Assembly (NCBI GenBank): GCA_002363515.1
Contig: DEVX01000072.1
Coordinates: forward strand, 1 to 9,321
DNA length: 9,321 nt
From: Candidatus Saccharibacteria bacterium UBA3225
Lineage (GTDB): Bacteria; Patescibacteriota; Saccharimonadia; Saccharimonadales; Saccharimonadaceae
Reading direction: 5' to 3'
Program-made: the position numbers and the translations under genes
The notes under the pieces: generated by a model
Told to the model about the DNA's origin: nothing
Database searches by the model: none
The model's input: the letters and a program-made list of their open reading frames with translations, nothing else
In this document: in pieces, positions 1 through 6,139 of the stretch
How the letters are laid out: every line of letters begins with the position of its first letter
Numbering within the stretch: the stretch's first letter is position 1

Positions 1-323
1 TCCATCAAATACTTCTCAACGAAATTGCAGTAATTCTTCTGAATATCGCGCATTGAGAACATCTCTTTTGCTGCGCCTTGCTTAAAACGTTTTTCTTCAA
101 TATCTGCAGATATATATGCAGAGCCTTTATAAATCATTTCTGGATCGACATGACCCGCAGAAAGAACGTTCATGTAATCAAAATTATGCTCAGCTTCGTA
201 CGGCACCACGAAATCTATATCTGCGCCAAGTTTGGCAAGTGATTTCGATAGGTGTAGACAAGCTACTCCTAAGCCGCCACTATTGTGTGGGGGAAGCTCC
301 CATCCTAGCATTAAAATTTTCAT
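1..323 (-). CDS. GT-B glycosyltransferase, N-terminal part (partial)
   Basis: The first 107 codons of a gene that runs off the left edge. The protein opens MKILMLGWELPPHNSGGLG, the N-terminal signature of GT-B glycosyltransferases of the GT4/GT5 (glycogen-synthase-like) type: a first beta strand followed by a glycine-rich SGGLG loop that contacts the nucleotide-sugar or acceptor phosphates. Then come a helix (ACLHLSKSLAKLGADI) and the next Rossmann strand (DFVVPYEAEH). This family transfers sugars from nucleotide-sugar donors in the cytoplasm, for storage glucans or cell-surface glycans; donor and acceptor cannot be read from this part. The ATG at 321-323 is chosen because the conserved motif begins at residue 2. 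There is no Shine-Dalgarno, and an extended -10 ends 9 bases before the ATG, so translation is probably leaderless. The C-terminal donor-binding domain is outside the window. Confidence 0.85.
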   Translation of the reverse strand, partial: MKILMLGWELPPHNSGGLGVACLHLSKSLAKLGADIDFVVPYEAEHNFDYMNVLSAGHVDPEMIYKGSAYISADIEEKRFKQGAAKEMFSMRDIQKNYCNFVEKYLM

Positions 324-331
324 CTATATCT

Positions 332-340
332 AGTATAGCA
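332..340 (-). promoter_or_regulatory. Extended -10 promoter of the glycosyltransferase gene
   Basis: On the minus strand TGCTATACT (340 to 332) is an extended -10. A weak -35 candidate, TTGCGA, lies 16 bp upstream (359-354). The predicted start near 325 is within a few bases of the ATG at 323, so the transcript would have essentially no leader. Confidence 0.6.
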
Positions 341-463
341 CTTATGCTTCGATTCGCAAGCAAAACGCTTATTATTTTTTGCATAAAATAACAGAGGTAA
401 TTTGCAATCGTGTGAAAAAATGTTAAAGATGAAAATCAAAAATACAAAAGTCAAATAGAAATA
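341..463. other. AT-rich intergenic stretch, no gene seen
   Basis: AT-rich DNA between the terminator of the coiled-coil gene and the glycosyltransferase promoter. Both flanking genes are on the minus strand. I see no convincing ORF, RNA gene or repeat in it, apart from the T-rich tail of the terminator at its right end and the weak -35 candidate at its left end. Confidence 0.5.
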
Positions 464-483
464 ACCGCCTCTGTAAAGGCGGT
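464..483 (-). terminator. Rho-independent terminator after the coiled-coil protein gene
   Basis: A perfect 7-bp stem ACCGCCT/AGGCGGT with a 6-base loop (471-476). On the minus strand it is followed by a T-rich tail (TATTTCTATTTG). It begins 25 bases past the stop codon at 509. The tail is T-rich only in the minus direction. Confidence 0.75.
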
Positions 484-508
484 CATTTGTCCAAATTATG
501 TAATCTTT

Positions 509-1234
509 CTAGCTATTTGCAACGCTTTGCAGTATGTCGTTATACTTGGCTGCGACGTCACTACTTGTAAAGCTAATTGAGCCATCTACGATTTTCCAAG
601 CCGACTTGTTTTTATTTAGATAATCAATCGCCTTGACCTCGACGCGGATTGTATCGGCTACGACCTTTAGCATGGAATCATAATCGTTGTGTAATTCTTT
701 GTCGTCATAAAAAAGCTTAGCATTTTCGGAAAACAGGGCTGAATAGTTATCGCTCAGATCCTGACCGTCTATATATTCCTTAACGCTTTCTTCATTGTAA
801 AGCTTTTTGTAGTCGGATGTTAGTGCTTCAATCTTTTTGGATGCCTTGTCGAGCTCTGAAATAGTAGCCTCAAGTTTGTCTCGATTCTTTTCCAGATATT
901 TGCCTTCGAGTGAACTATAGACAGCCTCAGACTCTGCAATTTCTTCAATATCGTTAATGTTCTTCATGATATCGCCGACATACTTCTTGATACTCTTCTC
1001 GACCTTAGCGTAGTCTCCGGAACTAACGGTGCGGTCTAGAACCTCACTTATCTTCTGGTTGTCGCCTGCTGAAAAAGCCTCGTTTACTGCAACTATTTCT
1101 TTCTCGAAACGAGATTGTGCGGTAGCATTATTAATCATCACGCCAATTACCATTGCTGCCACTATTCCTAAGGCGCAACTAAAAATCATTACTTTGTTTG
1201 AGCGACCGCGCGTCTGGTCTTGCTGTTTTGTCAT
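509..1234 (-). CDS. Membrane-anchored extracytoplasmic coiled-coil protein, unknown function
   Basis: A 241-residue protein of no family I recognise. A basic N-terminus (KQQDQTRGRSNK) precedes one hydrophobic segment at about residues 15-35, a signal anchor or uncleaved signal peptide. The remaining 200 residues are charged and strongly helical, with heptad-like stretches at about 60-155 (EKSIKKYVGDIMKNIN, LEATISELDKASKKIEAL), so the bulk is probably an extracytoplasmic coiled coil or helical bundle. A GTG at 1243 would add three residues, but the Shine-Dalgarno GGAGGA (1249-1244) abuts that GTG; the ATG at 1234, 9 bases downstream, is the better start. It follows the ABC exporter genes on the same strand 45 bases after their stop. 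It has its own promoter and terminator, so it may be co-expressed with the exporter but need not be. A role as exporter accessory is inference from position only. Confidence 0.8.
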   Translation of the reverse strand: MTKQQDQTRGRSNKVMIFSCALGIVAAMVIGVMINNATAQSRFEKEIVAVNEAFSAGDNQKISEVLDRTVSSGDYAKVEKSIKKYVGDIMKNINDIEEIAESEAVYSSLEGKYLEKNRDKLEATISELDKASKKIEALTSDYKKLYNEESVKEYIDGQDLSDNYSALFSENAKLFYDDKELHNDYDSMLKVVADTIRVEVKAIDYLNKNKSAWKIVDGSISFTSSDVAAKYNDILQSVANS

Positions 1235-1268
1235 ATCTAACACTCCTCCACGAATGTATATTAACTAC

Positions 1269-1298
1269 ATTATAACAGACTATAAAACAAACTGTGAA
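1269..1298 (-). promoter_or_regulatory. Promoter of the coiled-coil protein gene
   Basis: Minus strand: TTCACA (1298-1293), 18-bp spacer, then extended -10 TGTTATAAT (1277-1269). The predicted start near 1262 gives a leader of about 28 bases containing GGAGGA. The -35 lies inside the end of the upstream exporter gene, and no terminator separates the two, so read-through from the exporter operon is also likely. Confidence 0.65.
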
Positions 1299-3301
1299 TT
1301 ATAGAGGTCGGCATAAAAACCGCCTTTTGCCATTAGCTGCTTATGATTGCCAGTCTCGATGATATTGCCTTCGTTCATGACAAGGATTAAATCGGCATTT
1401 TTAATCGTCGATAAGCGATGGGCGATAATGAAGGAAGTGCGCCCCTCCATTAGCTTATCCATTGCTTTTTGGACCAATTCCTCTGTGCGAGTATCGACGT
1501 TCGAAGTGGCCTCATCTAAAATTAAGAACGGCGCATCCTCGACCATACCGCGCGCAATCGTAATTAGCTGTTTTTGGCCAGCTGAAACTGATTCGTTCTC
1601 TGAAATATCGGTTTTTAGGCCTTTGGGACGTGTTTTAATGAAGTGACTAAGGCCGACCGTGTCGCAAATCTCCATGATCGTCGAATCGCTGACGTTTTTG
1701 TGGTTGTAGGCGATATTCTCACGAATAGTCCCACTAAACATCCACGTATCCTGCAGGACCATCGTGAACAGGGAATGGACATCGGCACGGGTCATTTCTT
1801 TCGTCGATATGCCATCAATACGGATGTCGCCGTCCTTGATGTCGTAGAACTTCATTAGTAGGTTAACCATAGTAGTCTTGCCGGCGCCAGTCGGCCCAAC
1901 GATGGCTATTTTTTGCCCAGCTTTAGCTTTGGCGGAAAAGTCTTTAATAATTACTTTGTCATCATCGTAGCCAAACCTAACGTGATCGAATACAATATTG
2001 CCTTCGATATTATCTTTATTGATTCGACTCTTGATATTATGCTCGTCTGGCATTTCGTCCTCGTCGATAAACTCGAAAACGCGCTCGCTGGCGGCCGCCG
2101 CAGGTTGCAGCCCGCCTACGGCCTGCGCGATACGCGACAATGGCGACGAGAAGAGTCGTACGTAAGTCATAAAGGCAACAATAACGCCAAAGCTAATTGT
2201 TCCACTCATTGTTAGAAGTGCACCCGTCACGCATACCGCCACGTAACCCAAGTTGCCTGTAAAAGCCATAATAGGGTGCATCATGCCAGATAAAAATTGA
2301 CTATGCTGATTTGCGAAACGAATCTTTTTGTTGAGCTTATCGAATTTTTTATCGGCTGTAGTCTTGCCGTCGTAGGCTTTTACAACTGATATGCCAGAAT
2401 AAATCTCTTCGATATGTGCATTCATATTGCCAAGTTCGACTTGTCGTATTGTAAAGTATTTCTGTGATCGCTTTAGAATCATTGACATAAAAACGAACCC
2501 GAATAAGCTAGTTACGACCGCTACTAGGGCCATCGTCCAGTTTGTAATAATCATCATTACGAGCGAGCCTAGCAATAACGATCCTTCGCCAATGATTGCG
2601 CCGAACGAATTATCCATACTGCTAGATACCGAATCTACGTCATTAGTTACGCGTGAAAGTGTATCGCCGATCTGGTTGCGGTCGAAATATTTTAGGGGCA
2701 ATTTATTTATCTTATGCGATATTCGATTGCGCAAATCTCGAGCGAAGCCGGTTGTGACGCGCGCCATTATGAAGCCTTCTAGGAATTCTAAAACCGCCGA
2801 GGAGATATATAGGCAAATCATAAATATTGCAGCGTTTCTGATTGCTTCAAAATTCATTTTAGGCTTAATTACCTCTTGGATAGAAGCTGGCATCTCGTCT
2901 ATGGCCTTGTAGATTTTGGCCGCATCGTCTTGCGTAAAGTTTGTTGCGTTGCCTAGCTCTGATTGTATTTTTTGCATTGACTGCATAAAGGCAAGCTTAT
3001 CTTCTTTTGTGATAGTTATGCCGTCAATCTCGCTGTCGTCAGTTGGTTTTTGCATTAGTTCCGTAGCTACATCGGACACCTTCTGGCGATCAAGCATCAA
3101 TCCGGCGCTAATCCCGTCTGTAATTTCTGCTAATTTACGTGGCGCAATTACGCTAAGAATCGATCCTGCAATTGACATTATCATTGCAATCGTAATCAAG
3201 AAATAGAAAGGTCGCATCTCGGTAAGCATACGTTTTATAGCCTTACCGAAATTCTTTACTTTTACATCTTGGCCACCGCGACGACCGCCACCGTTAAACA
3301 T
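1280..3301 (-). CDS. ABC exporter half-transporter, canonical ATP-site subunit with extracellular insertion
   Basis: 673 residues: an N-terminal six-helix type IV exporter domain and a C-terminal nucleotide-binding domain (MdlB/COG1132 type). Visible motifs: Walker A GPTGAGKTT (Lys475), signature VSAGQ (572-576), Walker B LILDE with catalytic Glu597, D-loop SNVD and switch His628 (IIAHRLST). All catalytic residues are intact, so this subunit supplies the active Walker A/B and Glu, with the signature coming from the partner. TM1 is about 32-53 and TM2 about 154-178. Between them sits an acidic, polar loop of roughly 80-100 residues (about 65-150), much longer than in short half-transporters and predicted extracellular. 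The N-terminus is glycine/arginine-rich. Its ATG overlaps the stop of the partner gene by 8 bases and has the strong Shine-Dalgarno AAGGAGGAG (3314-3306), so the two are translationally coupled. Substrate is unknown; multidrug, lipid and peptide export are all possible. Confidence 0.95.
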   Translation of the reverse strand: MFNGGGRRGGQDVKVKNFGKAIKRMLTEMRPFYFLITIAMIMSIAGSILSVIAPRKLAEITDGISAGLMLDRQKVSDVATELMQKPTDDSEIDGITITKEDKLAFMQSMQKIQSELGNATNFTQDDAAKIYKAIDEMPASIQEVIKPKMNFEAIRNAAIFMICLYISSAVLEFLEGFIMARVTTGFARDLRNRISHKINKLPLKYFDRNQIGDTLSRVTNDVDSVSSSMDNSFGAIIGEGSLLLGSLVMMIITNWTMALVAVVTSLFGFVFMSMILKRSQKYFTIRQVELGNMNAHIEEIYSGISVVKAYDGKTTADKKFDKLNKKIRFANQHSQFLSGMMHPIMAFTGNLGYVAVCVTGALLTMSGTISFGVIVAFMTYVRLFSSPLSRIAQAVGGLQPAAAASERVFEFIDEDEMPDEHNIKSRINKDNIEGNIVFDHVRFGYDDDKVIIKDFSAKAKAGQKIAIVGPTGAGKTTMVNLLMKFYDIKDGDIRIDGISTKEMTRADVHSLFTMVLQDTWMFSGTIRENIAYNHKNVSDSTIMEICDTVGLSHFIKTRPKGLKTDISENESVSAGQKQLITIARGMVEDAPFLILDEATSNVDTRTEELVQKAMDKLMEGRTSFIIAHRLSTIKNADLILVMNEGNIIETGNHKQLMAKGGFYADLYNSQFVL

Positions 3302-5051
3302 TGAGCTCCTCCTTCGTTAGCTGCGAGAGGGCAATTTCTTTGTAAATCTCGCAATTCTTTAGTAACTCTTTATGGGTGCCATGACCAACGCATTTTCCTT
3401 TGTCGAGCACGATAATTTGGTCTGCGTGCATAATTGTGCCGATGCGTTGGGCGACAATTAACGAAGTGGCATCCTTCGTATATTCTTTTAATGCCTGACG
3501 CAATGCAGCATCGGTTTTGTAATCTAAGGCAGAGAAGCTGTCATCGAAAATATATATTTCTGGGTCACGTGCGACGGCGCGTGCGATTGCGAGCCTCTGT
3601 TTTTGTCCACCGGAAATATTTGTACCAGATTGTGCGATGTGGGCATTGTACTTCTTGTCTAGTTTTTCGATGAATTTTTTTGCTTGTGCCACTTTGGCGG
3701 CAGCTTGAATCTTGCGCTCATCCGGCTTACCGTTTTTACTATCGCCATATGCAATATTGCTAGTGACGGTACCACTAAAGATTACGGCCTTCTGTGGTAC
3801 GTAGCCGAGCTTTTGATGTAGGGCTTTTTGTTTATAATCTTTTACGTTTACGCCATCTACGAAAACCGCGCCGTCTGTCGCATCGTAAAAACGCGGCACG
3901 AGGTTAATTAGCGTAGATTTTCCAGAGCCAGTCGAGCCAATGAATGCTACGGTTTGGCCTTTCTCGGCCCGAAAAGAGATATCTTTCAATAGATATTCCT
4001 CGGCGTCCGGATATTTGAAAGAGACATTTCGAAATTCGACCGTGCCAGTCTCGGTGGTATCATCATCGAAACTGCCGTCCTTTATCGTAATCTTTTCATC
4101 GAGCACCTCGTTGATGCGTTCGGCGGAAACTTGCGCGCGCGGAATCATCATGAATATCATCGCGACCATCAAGAAGCTCATAATTACGTGCATGGCATAA
4201 GTAGAAAAGACGACCATATCGCTAAAAACCGTCAATTTGTCGGCCATAATTGACCGACTAATGAGTGTTGCCCCAATAAGATAAATCGTTAAAGTGATAC
4301 CATTCATAACCATGTACATCATTGGTGACATGACGCTTAAAACGCGGTCCACAAAACGGGTAGTGTCCGATACTTTCGTATTGACAACGTCGAACTTGTT
4401 TTCTTGATATTTCTCGGCGTTAAAGGCGCGCACGACGCGAATACCAGTCAGATTCTCGCGAGTAACGCTGTTTAGTCGGTCGGTTAACTTTTGTATAATC
4501 TTGAAGCGCGGAATTACTACCATCATTATAGTAATTACTGTAGCGAGCATTATTATAACTGCTACGCTAGTTGCCGTGCTCCATTGCCAACTTTTGCCAG
4601 ATATCTTAGCGATGGCCCAGATTGCACTCATCGGTGCGCGTATTAGCATATTTGCGCCCATTGAAATTACTAGTCGCACCTGTGTCACATCGTTAGTTGT
4701 GCGCGTAATCAGGGAAGCGGTAGAGAATTTTTTGATTTCATTTACGCCCAAAGATTCAACCTTGTCGAAGATCTTCTTGCGCACAATATAGGTAAAATCG
4801 GCGCCTACATTTGAGACGAACCAGCCTGCAATAATGGTGGAAATAAGACTGCCAAATGCGCATAATAGCATCATGCCACCGTTTGCGAGGATGTCGCTCA
4901 TCTCGCTACCCTCAGTCTGTACTAGGCGCGTAATCGTGGACATATATTCTGGCATTTTTAGTTCTAAGCCAACTTGGCCCGCAATAAATAGGATTGCTAG
5001 AGCAATGAACAAGAAGTCTTTCTTATGGAAATTTTTGAAAAGTCTAAACAT
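3294..5051 (-). CDS. ABC exporter half-transporter, degenerate ATP-site subunit
   Basis: 585 residues, a transmembrane domain (about 1-320, six helices, first at 12-32) fused to a nucleotide-binding domain. Walker A is GSTGSGKST (Lys378) and the signature ISGGQ (479-483) is canonical. The Walker B glutamate is replaced by aspartate (IFDDS, Asp504) and the switch histidine by glutamine (VAQRIG, Gln535). This is the pattern of the non-catalytic subunit of heterodimeric exporters such as Thermotoga TM287/TM288: its own Walker A/B form the degenerate site while its good signature completes the partner's active site. The next gene overlaps its last 8 bases and encodes exactly that partner. The ATG at 5051 has Shine-Dalgarno AAAGGAA (5061-5055). 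An extended -10 lies about 35 bases upstream, directly after two hairpins, so the pair forms its own operon. Substrate cannot be assigned. Confidence 0.95.
   Translation of the reverse strand: MFRLFKNFHKKDFLFIALAILFIAGQVGLELKMPEYMSTITRLVQTEGSEMSDILANGGMMLLCAFGSLISTIIAGWFVSNVGADFTYIVRKKIFDKVESLGVNEIKKFSTASLITRTTNDVTQVRLVISMGANMLIRAPMSAIWAIAKISGKSWQWSTATSVAVIIMLATVITIMMVVIPRFKIIQKLTDRLNSVTRENLTGIRVVRAFNAEKYQENKFDVVNTKVSDTTRFVDRVLSVMSPMMYMVMNGITLTIYLIGATLISRSIMADKLTVFSDMVVFSTYAMHVIMSFLMVAMIFMMIPRAQVSAERINEVLDEKITIKDGSFDDDTTETGTVEFRNVSFKYPDAEEYLLKDISFRAEKGQTVAFIGSTGSGKSTLINLVPRFYDATDGAVFVDGVNVKDYKQKALHQKLGYVPQKAVIFSGTVTSNIAYGDSKNGKPDERKIQAAAKVAQAKKFIEKLDKKYNAHIAQSGTNISGGQKQRLAIARAVARDPEIYIFDDSFSALDYKTDAALRQALKEYTKDATSLIVAQRIGTIMHADQIIVLDKGKCVGHGTHKELLKNCEIYKEIALSQLTKEELNV
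3306..3314 (-). promoter_or_regulatory. Ribosome binding site inside the upstream gene (translational coupling)
   Basis: AAGGAGGAG on the minus strand, 4 bases before the ATG of the second exporter gene and inside the last codons of the first. The two genes overlap by ATGTTTAA (3301-3294). This arrangement supports matched amounts of the two subunits. Confidence 0.85.
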
Positions 5052-5085
5052 GTATTCCTTTAAGTTTTTGAAATAAGCAATTTAA

Positions 5086-5094
5086 AGTATAACA
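5086..5094 (-). promoter_or_regulatory. Extended -10 promoter of the ABC exporter operon
   Basis: TGTTATACT on the minus strand (5094-5086), predicted start near 5080, leader about 29 bases with AAAGGAA. No good -35 is seen. The element overlaps the T-rich tail of the hairpin at 5102-5119, so the upstream terminator and this promoter share sequence. Confidence 0.6.
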
Positions 5095-5101
5095 AGAAAA
5101 G

Positions 5102-5119
5102 GCCACTATTTCTAGTGGC
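5102..5119 (-). terminator. Hairpin with GAAA tetraloop, probable terminator
   Basis: On the minus strand a perfect 7-bp stem GCCACTA/TAGTGGC closed by a GAAA (GNRA) loop, followed by CTTTTCTTGTT. It is the second of two hairpins between the 42-residue gene and the exporter operon and ends at the exporter promoter. It could be a back-up terminator. Confidence 0.65.
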
Positions 5120-5141
5120 TTGCTAGTTGGGTATGCGTACT

Positions 5142-5195
5142 AAAAAATGCCCCAAAGTACAGTTTATGTTGTGATAACGAAACTGGTTTTGGGGC
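5142..5195 (-). terminator. Long-hairpin rho-independent terminator of the 42-residue gene
   Basis: Minus strand: outer stem GCCCCAAA/TTTGGGGC (5195-5188 with 5156-5149, 8 bp), a small internal loop, inner stem CAGTTT/AAACTG (5185-5180 with 5165-5160, 6 bp), and a possible further 3 bp (GTT/AAC). It is followed by ATTTTTT (5148-5142). Stem plus T-run in the minus direction make a good terminator about 50 bases past the stop at 5244. The stem is long for a plain terminator, so a stable 3' RNA end or small RNA is possible. Confidence 0.8.
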
Positions 5196-5243
5196 GTGAA
5201 ATTGCTAGACCGTTGATTAGGTGTATGCTATCTGTTTGGCTGC

Positions 5244-5372
5244 TTACTCGTATTCGGGATAATCTTCGTCGTAGAAGTCCTCGTCCGCAAGGATGACCCC
5301 AACCACATACAGCAACGCAGCGATAAATGCGACGACAGCGGCTACTGCCCCAACTATATGTCTCTTCTTCAT
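5244..5372 (-). CDS. 42-residue membrane or secreted peptide, acidic tyrosine-rich tail
   Basis: A small gene with sequence MKKRHIVGAVAAVVAFIAAL, then LYVVGVILA, then DEDFYDEDYPEYE. A short basic start and a single hydrophobic helix (about 6-29) lead to a 13-residue tail with only acidic residues, Tyr, Phe and Pro. The tail should lie outside the cell, either anchored or, if the helix is a signal peptide cleaved after Ala29, released. The ATG is supported by the strongest ribosome binding site in the window, AAAAAGGAGGGG (5390-5379, 6 bases before the ATG). An extended -10 lies about 83 bases upstream and a strong terminator downstream, so it is an independent unit. It sits just before the exporter operon on the same strand. 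I know no family for it. Function is unknown; being an exporter subunit partner or cargo is speculation. Confidence 0.75.
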   Translation of the reverse strand: MKKRHIVGAVAAVVAFIAALLYVVGVILADEDFYDEDYPEYE

Positions 5373-5378
5373 ATTATT

Positions 5379-5390
5379 CCCCTCCTTTTT
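5379..5390 (-). promoter_or_regulatory. Strong Shine-Dalgarno of the 42-residue gene
   Basis: AAAAAGGAGGGG on the minus strand, 6 bases before the ATG at 5372. It contains a full AAGGAGG core and is the main evidence that this very short frame is translated. Confidence 0.85.
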
Positions 5391-5454
5391 CGAAAAGAGC
5401 CTAGCAATTATTTAAGGTGCTGCTGTTCTGGGCGAAATGCTTTTGAACTAAGTT

Positions 5455-5463
5455 ATAATAACA
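5455..5463 (-). promoter_or_regulatory. Candidate extended -10 of the 42-residue gene
   Basis: TGTTATTAT on the minus strand (5463-5455), between the terminator of the coiled-coil gene and the 42-residue frame. The predicted start near 5448 gives a leader of about 75 bases, the longest in the window. No clear -35 is seen. Confidence 0.45.
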
Positions 5464-5481
5464 TAAAAATAGCGATTAATC

Positions 5482-5515
5482 AAGAACAGCTCCGTCGGGA
5501 GGCGAAGCTGTTCTT
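5482..5515 (-). terminator. Terminator-like hairpin after the disordered/coiled-coil gene
   Basis: Perfect 10-bp inverted repeat AAGAACAGCT/AGCTGTTCTT (5482-5491 and 5506-5515) with a 14-base loop. It starts 20 bases past the stop of the minus-strand gene at 5536. The tail (GATTAATCGCTATTTTT) is only moderately T-rich, so termination may be partial. Confidence 0.65.
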
Positions 5516-5535
5516 ACATTGATGTATTCGATGTG

Positions 5536-6048
5536 TTATTCTAGCGATCGCACCATTTTTATAAGCGCGTTGATTAAGTCATTTTTGCGACGCAGTTCTT
5601 CTTTCGCTTCACTTAGCTGACTATATATATCTTCGCTACGATGCCCGAAATCATTCTTTTCAGACTTAAGATATTCGGTAACCTTGTCTTCTTCTTCGTC
5701 TATGCGCAGGATGAGATTATTGCGCTCTTTGCGGCTCTGTTTGAGTAATTTTTCGGTGGAAGAAAGATAATCTACTAGCTCGGGGCTTAATTCGCGTTCT
5801 GCGCTGTGGGCGGTATGAGTTTTTGGCCGAAGCGGTGCTTGATCGCGGCGGATTGCTGGCTCATCGTCCGCGTCTGGATTCTGATTAAGCATTGGCGGCT
5901 CATTCCTTTCTGGCTCCGGGCTAGGGGACTGTTCATTTTGTTCGTTAGTCGAATCGGGGTTTGCAGAGGTGTCGGCCCCCAATGGGTCTTGGTAATAGTT
6001 GTTTGCGTTGTCCGGTTGTGATTGATTATTATTTGTGAAATCTTGCAT
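5536..6048 (-). CDS. Disordered plus coiled-coil protein, probably cytoplasmic, unknown function
   Basis: A 170-residue protein in two parts. Residues 1 to about 85 are low complexity, rich in Asn, Gln, Asp, Pro and Ser with no hydrophobic core, so intrinsically disordered. Residues about 87-170 are predicted helical: LSPELVDYLSSTEKLLKQ begins it, followed by KERNNLILRIDEEEDKVTEYL and SQLSEAKEELRRKNDLINAL, with heptad-like leucine/isoleucine spacing typical of a coiled coil. There is no signal peptide or membrane helix. The ATG at 6048 has Shine-Dalgarno AAAAGGTGGG (6063-6054), almost identical to that of the gene at 7665. It has its own promoter, back-to-back with that of the plus-strand gene at 6140. 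The layout suggests a scaffold or oligomerising adaptor; no family is recognised. Confidence 0.8.
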   Translation of the reverse strand: MQDFTNNNQSQPDNANNYYQDPLGADTSANPDSTNEQNEQSPSPEPERNEPPMLNQNPDADDEPAIRRDQAPLRPKTHTAHSAERELSPELVDYLSSTEKLLKQSRKERNNLILRIDEEEDKVTEYLKSEKNDFGHRSEDIYSQLSEAKEELRRKNDLINALIKMVRSLE

Positions 6049-6081
6049 TTTTGCCCACCTTTTATAGGATATGTTAGTTAC

Positions 6082-6090
6082 ATTTTAGCA
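6082..6090 (-). promoter_or_regulatory. Extended -10 of the disordered/coiled-coil gene (left half of a divergent promoter)
   Basis: TGCTAAAAT on the minus strand (6090-6082). Predicted start near 6075, leader about 27 bases with AAAAGGTGGG. It is the mirror image of the plus-strand element at 6100-6108. Confidence 0.6.
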
Positions 6091-6099
6091 TAAGAATTA

Positions 6100-6108
6100 T
6101 GCTATAAT
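6100..6108 (+). promoter_or_regulatory. Extended -10 of the four-helix membrane protein gene (right half of a divergent promoter)
   Basis: TGCTATAAT, a consensus extended -10. Predicted start near 6115, leader about 25 bases before the ATG at 6140. The place for a -35 (about 6080-6085) is occupied by the opposing -10. Confidence 0.65.
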
Positions 6109-6139
6109 GCAAGAAAGCATTAATGGATCCAAATAATTT

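Noticed and set aside
116..391. Plus-strand 91-codon frame
   Set aside because: It lies opposite the glycosyltransferase start, whose conserved SGGLG motif proves the minus frame; composition is that of a shadow frame.
2427..2912. Plus-strand 161-codon frame opposite the exporter gene
   Set aside because: It is antisense to the membrane domain of the exporter, with no ribosome binding site or promoter element; long antisense frames are common opposite membrane-protein genes.
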